64,000 nucleotides of DNA from Kaistia hirudinis. GTDB lineage: Bacteria > Pseudomonadota > Alphaproteobacteria > Rhizobiales > Kaistiaceae. Location: assembly GCF_014196455.1 (NCBI RefSeq), contig NZ_JACIDS010000003.1, positions 744,001 through 808,000 on the forward strand, in the 5' to 3' direction. Numbering within the stretch: the first letter of the stretch is position 1; each line of letters starts with the position of its first letter. A program made the translations under genes and the position numbers. A model generated the notes under the pieces. The model saw only the letters and a list, made by a program, of their open reading frames with translations, had not been told where the DNA came from and searched no databases. This document shows positions 44,574-51,972 of the stretch, piece after piece.

Positions 44574-44649
44574 CGTCCCCTCCAGTGGTTGTGGCTGCAT
44601 AAGTGTTACACCTTATGAGAATCACGTCTAGCGCGAGCTGAGACCTGCG

Positions 44650-44773
44650 AGCTTCCCGATCGCTGCGCCGGTACCCCCTCCTCGGTCCTCCCCGCAAGGG
44701 GGAGGAGGAAGGGGGGACTCGCACCATCGCGCCGCGTCTCTTTCGACTTGGCGCGCGCGGATCTGTTCCTGTT
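44650..44773. repeat. Direct repeat A, copy 2 (right of DUF3892 gene)
   Basis: CTTCCCGATCGCTGCGCCGG, CCCCTCCTCGGTCC, a CCCCGCAAGGGGG hairpin, CCATCGCGCC and GGCGCGCGCGGATCTGTTCCT correspond in order to copy 1 at 44049-44173. The DUF3892 gene lies between the copies. Confidence 0.6.
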
Positions 44774-44795
44774 CGCCAAGAGGAAAGACGCGGGG

Positions 44796-45017
44796 GCCGG
44801 TCTCCTCTTGAGCCCTCCCCTTGAGGGAGGGCCGAAAACGCCTTGGCGTTTTCGGGGAGGGGCTAGCTTCGGCGTAGCCGAAGCGTTCTTGGCGGTGGGG
44901 CGAGTATGCTCGTCGCGGACGGAGACCTTCCTGTCGGCCTGTGTCCCCGCCCCGAAAACGCGATAGCCGCGTTTTCGACCCGCCCTCCAGGGGCGGGTTA
45001 AGGGGAGTGTGCGGCGT
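44796..45017. repeat. Direct repeat B, copy 1
   Basis: A roughly 220-bp element containing in order the hairpin CCCTCCCCTTGAGGGAGGG, GAAAACGCCTTGGCGTTTTC, CTTCGGCGTAGCCGAAG, then ATGCTCGTCGCGGACGGAGA and CCCTCCAGGGGCGGG. The second copy starts 980 bp downstream in the same orientation with only scattered differences. Confidence 0.85.
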
Positions 45018-45775
45018 CGTCGTGCGCGTACGCATCCGTCCGTGACCCCTCCCCAAATCCGCTTTGCGGATTTGACCCTCCCTCAAGGGGAGGGTTCAAG
45101 GGGAGCCTCGTTTGTCGAGGGTGGCTCGGCGTCCTGCCGGCGGGAACGCCCTCCCCGCAAGGGGGAGGGGACTAACGGGGCGTTGATCGGCAGGGCGCGT
45201 GCCCCCGGCGGCGCTAGAAAATAATCTATCCCCGCTCCCTGGCGCCGGGCGCATAATCCTCCCATCCCCGCCCGATGGAAGAGGGCGAACCGGTCGTTCC
45301 GTTCGTGGGCGGGGTGGTGGCAGTCTTCCGTCTGCGTGGCGTCACGAGCCCGCGGCGGGAGCGGCCGAAGTGCGATGCGCCGGCCCGTGACACCGGGACA
45401 GCGGCGGTGCGCCGGCAGCGATGCCGGGGCGCGGATTTCGCCGCCGGGTGGCTGGAAGAAAAAGCAACACCCAAGGTCCATCGCGCGAGGCCGAAGCTCT
45501 GTCACGCGCGGGGCGCCGGAGGCCCGGAGGCGGGCGGTTCGGGCAACCCCTTGTCGTTCGTCTTCTTCAGCTGCCGGCGCGCTGCCCGTGCGCCAGGCCG
45601 CCGGCCGCCCCGCGCGCCTCTTCCCTATCCCTCCGCGGCGAGAGCCGGCGGGGCGAACAGGGCTGAGCATTTCCTGCTGCGCCGGAAGACCCTCACCCCG
45701 GCCCTCTCCCGCTCGCGGGAGAGGGGGCGCCAGCCGAAAAGGCCGCGGCGCAGCTTTCCCTCCCTCTTGCGGGGC

Positions 45776-45995
45776 GCCGGTCTCTTCTTGAGCCCTCCCC
45801 TTGAGGGAGGGCCGAAAACGCCTTGGCGTTCTCGGGGAGGGGCTAGCTTCGGCGCAGCCGAAGCGTGCTTGATGGCGGGGCGGGTATGCTCGTCGCGGAC
45901 GGAGACCTTCCCGTCCGCCTGTGCCCCCGCCCCGAGAACGCGAAGGCGTTTTAGGGCCCGCCCTCCAGGCGCGGGTTGAGCGGAGCGTGTGGCGG
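45776..45995. repeat. Direct repeat B, copy 2
   Basis: Same succession of hairpins as at 44796-45017, for example CTTCGGCGCAGCCGAAG and ATGCTCGTCGCGGACGGAGA, with a small deletion near 45945 where the CGATAGCC spacer of copy 1 is lost. The 3' part then diverges. Confidence 0.85.
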
Positions 45996-46048
45996 GGGTG
46001 CGCGCATCCACCTCCGTCCGCGACACGTCCCGAAAACGCGCCGGCGGC

Positions 46049-46088
46049 TCCCTCTCCCGCTTGCGGGAGAGGGCGGGGGTGAGGGCCT
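46049..46088. terminator. Palindromic repeat directly downstream of asd, possible terminator
   Basis: CCCTCTCCCGC (46052-46062) and GCGGGAGAGGG (46065-46075) form an 11-bp stem 21 bp beyond the asd stop. The same palindrome with CCTCACCCC flanks occurs at 45690-45732. As a stable hairpin it could end asd transcription, but there is no T-tract. Confidence 0.5.
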
Positions 46089-46096
46089 TGCCGCCC

Positions 46097-47131
46097 CTAC
46101 GCCGCCTTCTTGCGCGGCTGGATCAGCTTGCGGTTGACCAGCACTTCGGCGATCTGCACGGCGTTGAGCGCGGCGCCCTTCCTGAGATTGTCCGAGACGA
46201 CCCACATGTTGAGGCCGTTCTCGATCGTCGCGTCCTCGCGGATGCGCGAGATGAATGTCGCGTCCTCGCCGGTCGCCTCATAGGGCGTGATGTACTGCGC
46301 TTCCTCGGGATTATCGATCACGAGGCAGCCCGGCGCCTCGCGCAGGATGTCGCGCGCCTCGTCGGCGGTGATCGGCTTCTCGAACTCGATGTTGACCGAT
46401 TCCGAATGCGAGATGAAGACGGGGACGCGGACGGCGGTGCAGGTCAGCTTGATCTTCGGGTCAAGGATCTTCTTGGTCTCGGCCATCACCTTCCACTCTT
46501 CCTTGGTGTAGCCGTCCTCCATGAAGACGTCGATCTGCGGAATGAGGTTGAAGGCGATGCGCTTCGAGAACTTCTCCGAGACGATCGGATCGTTGACGAA
46601 GACGGCGCGGGTCTGCGTGAAAAGCTCGTCCATCGCCTCCTTGCCGGCGCCGGACACCGACTGATAGGTCGAGACGACGACGCGCTTGATCTTCGCGACA
46701 TCGTGCAGCGGCTTCAGCGCGACGACGAGCTGCGCGGTCGAGCAGTTCGGATTGGCGATGATGTTCTTCTTGCGAAAGCCGACGATCGCATCGGCATTCA
46801 CTTCCGGCACGATCAGCGGCACTTCGGAATCGTAGCGCCAGGCCGAGGAATTATCGATGACGACGCAGCCCTGTGCGCCGATCTTCGGCGACCATTCCTT
46901 GGAGATCGTGCCGCCGGCCGACATCAGGCAGATGTCGGTGTCGGAGAAATCATACTGGTCGAGCGGCTTCACCTTGAGCGTGCGGTCGCCGAAGGAGACC
47001 TCCGTGCCCTGGCTGCGGCGCGAGGCCAGCGCCACCACCTCGTCGGCGGGGAAGCCGCGCTCGTCGAGGATGTTCAGCATTTCCCGGCCCACATTGCCCG
47101 TGGCGCCGACGATTGCGACCTTGTAGCCCAT
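46097..47131 (-). CDS. asd: Aspartate-semialdehyde dehydrogenase
   Basis: A 344-residue enzyme reducing aspartyl phosphate to aspartate semialdehyde with NADPH, the branch point to lysine, diaminopimelate, methionine and threonine. The nucleotide site VAIVGATGNVGREML is at the N-terminus, and the catalytic cysteine lies in NPNCSTAQLV. Then come VVSTYQSVSGAGKEAMDEL and the signature segment VRVPVFISHSESVNIEFE with the active-site His. Start ATG 47131 (MGYKVAIVG) was chosen over a frame 17 codons longer. With lysA at the left end the window holds two separated lysine-pathway genes. Confidence 0.97.
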   Translation of the reverse strand: MGYKVAIVGATGNVGREMLNILDERGFPADEVVALASRRSQGTEVSFGDRTLKVKPLDQYDFSDTDICLMSAGGTISKEWSPKIGAQGCVVIDNSSAWRYDSEVPLIVPEVNADAIVGFRKKNIIANPNCSTAQLVVALKPLHDVAKIKRVVVSTYQSVSGAGKEAMDELFTQTRAVFVNDPIVSEKFSKRIAFNLIPQIDVFMEDGYTKEEWKVMAETKKILDPKIKLTCTAVRVPVFISHSESVNIEFEKPITADEARDILREAPGCLVIDNPEEAQYITPYEATGEDATFISRIREDATIENGLNMWVVSDNLRKGAALNAVQIAEVLVNRKLIQPRKKAA

Positions 47132-47464
47132 GTTCGTTATGATCCTGCTCGTTGTCCGTCTCTCCCACGCCGGCCCGGTCATGCGCGCCGCGCACCCGTC
47201 CGGCTCGTCACCCCCGGTCGCCCCGAGGGAGAGAACGGGGAGGCGAGGGCGATCAGCGCGTGGTCGTGGTTTTCGGAGCGGTTTTTTTCGTGCAGGCGTC
47301 AGCCATCGTGCCGGCGGTGAACGCCTGCATGAACGGCATCGAGACGAAGTCGGCCCGCACGGTCATCGGAAAGCCCGAATGTTGATGCCGACCTTCTGAC
47401 GGCAAACGGCGCGCAAGTCAACTGTCGCGGGCGCCGGCAGGGGGTCTGAAGGAGGGTCGGTCCA
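47132..47464. other. Intergenic region upstream of asd
   Basis: About 330 bp containing the divergent promoters of asd and the following small secreted protein gene. A minus-strand frame of 37 codons (47253-47366) is open but has no ribosome site; see rejected items. No motif was recognised with confidence. Confidence 0.5.
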
Positions 47465-47905
47465 ATGGGCGCTCATGCGCGCCGCCGGGGGGCGGTGCTG
47501 GTTTTCCTCGCCGCGGCGCTGGCCGCGATTGTCCCGGCCGCCGCAGGCGAGCGGATGACCGCGGACGAACTCGAGCGGGCGCTCGCCGGCATCACGCTCG
47601 ACGGCGTCTATGCCAATGGCACCTTCTTCTCCGAGAGCTACAATGCCGACGGCACGATCCGCTATCACGATCCCGACGGCGCGGATTCCGGCGAGTGGTC
47701 GGTGCAGGACGGGCGCTTCTGCACCTTCTATGAAAGCGCGCAAGGCGCCTGCTTCTTCGTCGAGCGCGACGGCGCGAACTGCTTCAGCTTCTATGAAGGA
47801 GACGGCGAAGGCGAGCACGCGAAGCCGAAGGCCGACTGGACGTCGCGCGGCTGGAACCGCGACCTGCCGCCGACCTGCCCGAAGGCGCCGGAGGTGCAGC
47901 TTTAG
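47465..47905 (+). CDS. Small secreted protein of unknown function
   Basis: A 146-residue protein with a cleavable signal peptide (RRRGAVLVFLAAALAAIVPAAAG, cut near residue 28). The mature part has an N-terminal helix TADELERALAGI, then a beta-rich repeat-like core: GTFFSESYNADGTIRYHDPDG, GEWSVQDGRFCTFYES and ACFFVERDGANCFSFYE. Cysteines at positions near 98, 106 and 117 and at the C-terminus suggest disulfides. The pattern resembles the DUF995-like secreted proteins of Hyphomicrobiales, but I cannot confirm this. A GGAGGG site lies about 7 bp before ATG 47465. It is convergent with clpP, 6 bp between stops. Confidence 0.7.
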   Translation: MGAHARRRGAVLVFLAAALAAIVPAAAGERMTADELERALAGITLDGVYANGTFFSESYNADGTIRYHDPDGADSGEWSVQDGRFCTFYESAQGACFFVERDGANCFSFYEGDGEGEHAKPKADWTSRGWNRDLPPTCPKAPEVQL

Positions 47906-47911
47906 GCCCGC

Positions 47912-48511
47912 TCAGGCGGCGAGGCTCTGGGTCCGCGTCTCGTAGACGTGGTCGACGATGCCCCAGGCCTGCGCTTCCTCGGCGTCCATGAAATGGTCGC
48001 GGTCGAGCGTCGCCTCGACTTCCTCCTGCGTGCGGCCGCAATGGCGGGCATAGAGCGTGTTCAGCCGCCGCTTGGTGCGCTTGATGTTGTCGGCATGGCG
48101 CTCGATGTCGGAGGCCGAGCCCTGGAAGCCGCCGAGCGGCTGGTGCAGCATGATGCTGGCATTGGGCAGGGCGATGCGCCGCCCGGGCGCGCCGGCCATC
48201 AGCAGGAACGAGGCCGCGGAGCAGGCCGAGCCCATGCAGAGCGTCGAGACGGGGCTCGAGATGAACTGCATCGTGTCGTAGATGGCAAAGCCGCTCGACA
48301 CCACGCCGCCCGGCGAATTGATGTAGAGGCCGATTTCACGGTTCGGGCTCTCGGATTCGAGAAACAACAACTGGGCGCAGATCAGCGCCGACATAGCGTC
48401 GTCGATCGGCCCGTTCAGGAACACGATCCGCTCGCGCAAGAGCCGCGAATAGATGTCGAAGGCGCGGTCGCCGCGGTTGGACTGCTCGACGACCATCGGG
48501 ACGAAGCTCAT
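47912..48511 (-). CDS. ClpP-family serine protease subunit, divergent paralogue
   Basis: A 199-residue ClpP homologue. It has the [24 protein letters not shown] start, the glycine-rich loop [18 protein letters not shown], Ser98 in MGSACSAAS, His123 in MLHQPLGG and Asp172 in [12 protein letters not shown], so the triad is intact. The nucleophile loop reads GSACSAAS where housekeeping ClpP has GQAASMG, and ClpX or lon is not adjacent. It is therefore probably a second ClpP rather than the main one. ATG 48511 has AAGGAG 7-10 bp upstream; a GTG lies directly before it. Confidence 0.85.
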   Translation of the reverse strand: MSFVPMVVEQSNRGDRAFDIYSRLLRERIVFLNGPIDDAMSALICAQLLFLESESPNREIGLYINSPGGVVSSGFAIYDTMQFISSPVSTLCMGSACSAASFLLMAGAPGRRIALPNASIMLHQPLGGFQGSASDIERHADNIKRTKRRLNTLYARHCGRTQEEVEATLDRDHFMDAEEAQAWGIVDHVYETRTQSLAA

Positions 48512-48523
48512 CACGGATCTCCT

Positions 48524-49048
48524 TCAGGCAGCCAGGCGCATGAGGGTCGGCAGCGCACGGCGCGCGGAAATTGCATATCGGGGCTTGCGAAGACGGCGCC
48601 GCGCAACCAGATCGAGCGGCAGCAGAACGATGGTGTCCGCCTCCGGCGCGGGAGCGTCGAACGGATAGTCGGCCGGTACAACGAAGCCGTCATGGAAGAG
48701 GCGGAGGCGCGTGCCACCTTCTTCTCCCGGTTCCAGCTCGAAGGTGACGATCGTGTCCAGAGGCTTTTCCCCGCTGTCGGCTTTCGATCCGTCGGTTCTC
48801 CAGGAAAAGCTCAGCCGCCGCGGCGGATCGCTCTCCAGGATTTCGCAGGCGATCGTCCCGCCATCCGCTGCCGAGCCGTTGAGGGCGAAGCGCGCGCCCG
48901 GCTCAGCCACGATGTCGTTCGGCAGCAGCCATTGCGCGAGGAGCGCCGGGTCGCTGAGCGCGCGCCAGACCTTTTCGATCGGCGCGTCGAGATCGCATGC
49001 AAGGCCGAGCGAGGCGCGCTTCGTCTCGCCGGTGTCCGGGTCGCTCAT
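48524..49048 (-). CDS. SRPBCC / AHSA1-like protein
   Basis: A 174-residue protein. DLDAPIEKVWRALSDPALLAQWLLPNDI is the START-like N-terminal signature of the SRPBCC (activator of Hsp90 ATPase homologue) group, followed by GGTIACEILESDPPRRLSFSWR and VTFELEPGEEGGTRLRLFHDGF. The C-terminal 40 residues are basic and atypical. Its start overlaps the stop of the ArsR-type gene by 4 bp (ATGA, 49045-49048). Such ArsR-SRPBCC pairs are common, but the ligand is normally unknown. Confidence 0.85.
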   Translation of the reverse strand: MSDPDTGETKRASLGLACDLDAPIEKVWRALSDPALLAQWLLPNDIVAEPGARFALNGSAADGGTIACEILESDPPRRLSFSWRTDGSKADSGEKPLDTIVTFELEPGEEGGTRLRLFHDGFVVPADYPFDAPAPEADTIVLLPLDLVARRRLRKPRYAISARRALPTLMRLAA

Positions 49049-49359
49049 GGGTCCATTCCTTTCAGCACGTCCTTCAACTTCTCGATCTTCTCCGGCCAGA
49101 AGGCGCGGTAGCGCTCCACCCAGCTCGCGAGCGGCGCCAGCCCCTCCGGCGCGAGGCGGTAATAGGCAAAGCGCCCCTCGCGCCGCTCGACGACCAGCCC
49201 GGCGGCCTTCAGCGCGGCCAGATGCTGCGAGATCGCCGGCTGCGAGACCGCGAACTTCGCCTTGAGCGCGCCGACGCTCATCTCGCCGCCGGCCAGCCGC
49301 TCGAACACGGCGCGCCGCGTCGGGTCGGCCAGCGCGCGGAATATATCCGTCTCGATCAT
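49045..49359 (-). CDS. ArsR-family transcriptional regulator
   Basis: A 104-residue winged-helix protein. FRALADPTRRAVFERLAGGEMSVGALKAKFAVSQPAISQHLAALKAAGLV is the ArsR HTH, with wing RREGRFAYYRL. No metal-binding ELCVCDL motif is present, so it belongs to the non-metal branch usually linked to SRPBCC proteins. Start ATG 49359 (MIETDIFRAL) was taken rather than the ATG six codons upstream, as that lies in the operator. It is autoregulated by inference through the palindrome at 49368 and translationally coupled to the SRPBCC gene. Confidence 0.9.
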   Translation of the reverse strand: MIETDIFRALADPTRRAVFERLAGGEMSVGALKAKFAVSQPAISQHLAALKAAGLVVERREGRFAYYRLAPEGLAPLASWVERYRAFWPEKIEKLKDVLKGMDP

Positions 49360-49367
49360 GCGATAAA

Positions 49368-49385
49368 CATAAGCCATGACTTATG
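49368..49385. promoter_or_regulatory. Likely ArsR operator
   Basis: CATAAG (49368-49373) and CTTATG (49380-49385) are a perfect inverted repeat with a 6-bp spacer, 9 bp upstream of the ArsR start. Its position over the ribosome site and promoter fits autorepression. Confidence 0.6.
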
Positions 49386-49450
49386 CGATTCGCAAGCCCA
49401 CACCGGCCTTACAGGGAGATCGCATTGACATCCGCGCGCGCTCATCCCTA

Positions 49451-49469
49451 AATGCGAATAATTCGCATT
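49451..49469. promoter_or_regulatory. Fur/Mur-type box upstream of mntH
   Basis: AATGCGAATAATTCGCATT is a perfect 8-bp inverted repeat with spacer TAA, 16 bp before the mntH start. Its A/T-rich symmetrical form resembles the manganese-responsive Mur (Fur-family) boxes of alphaproteobacterial mntH genes. Repression under manganese repletion is inferred. Confidence 0.7.
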
Positions 49470-49485
49470 ATCAAGAGCAGGTAGC

Positions 49486-50838
49486 ATGCGCGGCATTCCG
49501 GATCAGACGACGGCTGAGGGCAGTGGCTGGCGGCGCGAACGCGGGCTGCCCTCGATGTCCGAGGTGCATGGCACGATTGCAGTCGCCTCCGGCGCGCCGG
49601 CCTGGCGCAAGGCGGCGGCCTTCCTCGGCCCGGGCTATCTCGTCGCCGTCGGCTATATGGATCCCGGCAACTGGGCGACCTCGCTCGCCGGCGGTTCGCA
49701 GTTCGGCTATGCGCTGCTCTTCGTTGCGCTGCTCTCCAACATCATGGCGATCATCCTGCAGGCGCTGGCTGCCCGCCTCGCGGTCGCCACGGGGCGCGAT
49801 CTCGCCCAGGCCTGCCGCGACGCCTATCCCGCGCCCGTCGCCTTCGTGCTGTGGGTCATCGCTGAAATCGCCATCTGCGCCACCGATCTCGCCGAAGTCA
49901 TCGGCACGGCGATCGGCCTCAACCTGCTCTTCGGCATCCCGCTCGAGATCGGCGTCATCATCACCGCGCTCGACGTGTTCCTGGTGCTCTATCTCCAGAC
50001 CAAGGGCTTCCGCTGGGTCGAGGCGCTGGTGATCACGCTGCTCGGCGTCATCGCGGTCTCGTTCCTGATCCAGATCCTGATGGCCGATCCGAACTGGAGC
50101 GGCGTCATCCGCGGCTTCGCGCCGACGACGGACCTCGTGACCAATCCGGCCATGCTCTATCTCGCGCTCGGCATCATCGGCGCGACGGTCATGCCGCATA
50201 ACCTCTATCTGCACTCGGGCATCGTGCAGACGCGGGCCTATGCGACGGACGAGGCGGGCAAGCGCGACGCGATCCGCTATGCGACGTTCGATTCGACCTT
50301 CGCGCTGATGTTCGCCCTGACGATCAACGCCTCGATCCTGATCCTCGCCGCCTCGGCCTTCCATGCCAATGGCCAGCACGACGTGGTGGAACTCGACAAG
50401 GCCTATGCGCTGCTGCACCCGCTGCTCGGCTCGGCGCTCGCGCCGACGTTATTCGCGATCGCGCTGCTCGCCTGCGGCCTGAACTCCACCGTGACGGCGA
50501 CCATGGCCGGACAGATCGTGATGGAGGGCTTCCTCAATATCCGCCTCCAGCCCTGGCTGCGGCGGCTGATCACGCGGGCGATCGCGATCGTCCCGGCGGC
50601 GGTGGTGACGATCCTCTACGGGGCGAGCGGCACCGGCAAGCTGCTGATCTTCAGCCAGGTGATCCTCAGCCTGCAACTGCCCTTCGCCGTCGTGCCACTG
50701 GTCATGTTCACGGCGGAGAAGCGCAAGATGGGCGTCTTCGCCGCGCCGCGCTGGCTGACGGCGATCGCCGCGATCACGGCGGCGATCATCATCGTGCTCA
50801 ATCTGAAGCTGATCTACGACGTGGCGACGGGCGGCTAG
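49486..50838 (+). CDS. mntH: Nramp-family divalent metal (manganese) transporter
   Basis: A 450-residue proton-coupled importer with about 11 membrane helices. Helix 1 has [10 protein letters not shown] (Asp59, Asn62), the Nramp metal-binding DPGN; helix 6 has [13 protein letters not shown], the MPH motif. [23 protein letters not shown] is also characteristic. The first 40 residues are polar; an alternative start is ATG at residue 24. The Fur/Mur-type box 16 bp upstream argues for manganese. A RIME-like element begins at its stop codon. Confidence 0.93.
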   Translation: MRGIPDQTTAEGSGWRRERGLPSMSEVHGTIAVASGAPAWRKAAAFLGPGYLVAVGYMDPGNWATSLAGGSQFGYALLFVALLSNIMAIILQALAARLAVATGRDLAQACRDAYPAPVAFVLWVIAEIAICATDLAEVIGTAIGLNLLFGIPLEIGVIITALDVFLVLYLQTKGFRWVEALVITLLGVIAVSFLIQILMADPNWSGVIRGFAPTTDLVTNPAMLYLALGIIGATVMPHNLYLHSGIVQTRAYATDEAGKRDAIRYATFDSTFALMFALTINASILILAASAFHANGQHDVVELDKAYALLHPLLGSALAPTLFAIALLACGLNSTVTATMAGQIVMEGFLNIRLQPWLRRLITRAIAIVPAAVVTILYGASGTGKLLIFSQVILSLQLPFAVVPLVMFTAEKRKMGVFAAPRWLTAIAAITAAIIIVLNLKLIYDVATGG

Positions 50839-50898
50839 AGCGTTTTCGAGCGAAGCGGGTCCCGCTTCGCGTGAAGAAAACGCGTTCAAACAAAGAGA
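50836..50898. repeat. RIME-like intergenic mosaic element
   Basis: GCGTTTTC (50840-50847) pairs with GAAAACGC (50876-50883), enclosing GCGAAGCGGG (50850-50859) and CCCGCTTCGC (50861-50870). A CAAACAAAGAGAGAG tail follows, the layout of rhizobial RIME1 repeats. A degenerate relative lies at 7211-7261. Confidence 0.75.
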
Positions 50899-50901
50899 GA
50901 G

Positions 50902-50936
50902 AGCCGTTCAGCTGTTCCGTGAACAGCTGAACGGCT
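50902..50936. terminator. Strong hairpin between mntH and carbonic anhydrase gene
   Basis: AGCCGTTCAGCTGTTC (50902-50917) pairs perfectly with GAACAGCTGAACGGCT (50921-50936) over 16 bp with loop CGT. It lies between two convergent genes and may terminate both; it could also be the second half of a composite RIME element. No T-tract follows. Confidence 0.65.
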
Positions 50937-50954
50937 GTAGCCCGCCGCCGGCCG

Positions 50955-51620
50955 TCAGGGGGTGACCTCGGGGATGGCGAAGCGTCCGCTCTGCGGGTCG
51001 AGCAGATGCAGTTCGCCGGTCGAGATGTCGAACCAGGCACCGTGCAGTTCGATCTCGCCGATCTCCTCAAGGCTGCGGATCGTCGGGAAGGTACGGAGAT
51101 TCTCGATCGCCTTGCGCACCGAAGCGAACTCGAGCGCTCGCTGCGCGTCAGACGTCTCGGCGGGGTCCTCGCAGATGAAGGCCTCGGCCGGGGCGATCAA
51201 TGAGATCCACTTGCCGATGAAGTCGCTGGCCGACGCGATGGCGCCGCCCTGGCCGTCGCGCGCCGCCATATAGGCCTGGACGCCGCCGCAGCGGCCATGG
51301 CCGAGCACGACGATGTGCTGCACCTTGAGGCCCATGACGCCGAATTCGATCGCCGCCGACGTGCCGTGATATTCGCCGTCCGGATCATAGGGCGGGACGA
51401 GATTGGCAACGTTGCGCACGACGAAAAGCTCGCCCGGCGCGGCATCGAAGATCGTTTCCGGCGCGGCGCGGCTGTCGCAGCAGCCGACGATCATGGTGCG
51501 CGGGCGCTGCCCGGCGTCGGCCAGCACGCGATAGCGCGAGCTCTCATGCGGCAGCCTCTGCTCGCGAAACGCGGCGTAGCCGCGCAGAAGCCGGTTCGGA
51601 AAACGGGACATGTCAGCCAT
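50955..51620 (-). CDS. Beta-class carbonic anhydrase
   Basis: A 221-residue zinc enzyme interconverting CO2 and bicarbonate. Zinc ligands are Cys47 (VGCCDSR), His108 and Cys111 (LGHGRCGGV), and the Asp49-Arg51 dyad of the CxDxR motif is intact. The ELFVVRNVANLVPP and HGTSAAIEFGVMGLKVQHIVVLGH segments are standard. Start ATG 51620 has GGAGG 8 bp upstream. It lies on the opposite strand to mntH. Bicarbonate supply for pyruvate carboxylase and fatty-acid synthesis is the likely role. Confidence 0.94.
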   Translation of the reverse strand: MADMSRFPNRLLRGYAAFREQRLPHESSRYRVLADAGQRPRTMIVGCCDSRAAPETIFDAAPGELFVVRNVANLVPPYDPDGEYHGTSAAIEFGVMGLKVQHIVVLGHGRCGGVQAYMAARDGQGGAIASASDFIGKWISLIAPAEAFICEDPAETSDAQRALEFASVRKAIENLRTFPTIRSLEEIGEIELHGAWFDISTGELHLLDPQSGRFAIPEVTP

Positions 51621-51972
51621 CGGCTCATCCTCCGGACAATACTCGAACGCGGATCATGCAGTGCAGCATGGCGGGGTCGAAAGCAAGACCGTCCTCGCGG
51701 CGCAGCCGGCCGCGAGATAGGCAGCGGCCAACGGCGCCGCTATTGCCGGCGCGCCACACTCGCCATCCGAAATCATGTCCAGGGCGGCGGTGTCGCAAAA
51801 TATCAAGCACGAGCCGTCGCGTCCGTGCGACTCCTCTGAGCATTGGGCATCGATGCCGCCATACCGAGCGATTCGGTCGACGGCGAGCGGTGCGGGTTGG
51901 TCGGTCCCGCGGCCGGCGGTGGTCTGGGGGCCTCGGGCGTGACGCTTGGGGATCCGGCCTGGAGGGTGAGAG
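51621..51972. other. Intergenic region between carbonic anhydrase and outer-membrane protein genes
   Basis: About 350 bp holding the divergent promoters. Nothing else recognised. A GGAGGGTGAG ribosome site ends the region just before ATG 51973. Confidence 0.5.

Larger units (their letters stand above)
44574..46096. other. Mosaic of GC-rich palindromic repeats without a supportable gene
   Basis: About 1.5 kb made of short hairpins and longer direct repeats. Recurring units are CCCTCCCCTTGAGGGAGGG, GAAAACGCCTTGGCGTTTTC, TCCGCTTTGCGGA, CCCCGCAAGGGGG and CCCTCTCCCGC/GCGGGAGAGGG. Several long open frames cross it on both strands but none has protein-like composition or a ribosome site. Between 45110 and 45780 the sequence is GC-rich, non-palindromic and open in several frames; I do not recognise it. 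Confidence 0.6.

Noticed and set aside
45275-45979. 234-codon plus frame in the repeat region
   Set aside because: Runs through repeat B and hairpins, has no ribosome site, and other frames on both strands are equally open.
43613-46096. CRISPR array
   Set aside because: Repeats are of unequal length and spacing, many are self-complementary hairpins, and there are no uniform spacers or cas genes.
47253-47366. 37-codon minus-strand open frame upstream of asd
   Set aside because: No ribosome site, no recognisable motif, and its Thr/Lys-rich end looks like chance; not enough to call a gene.
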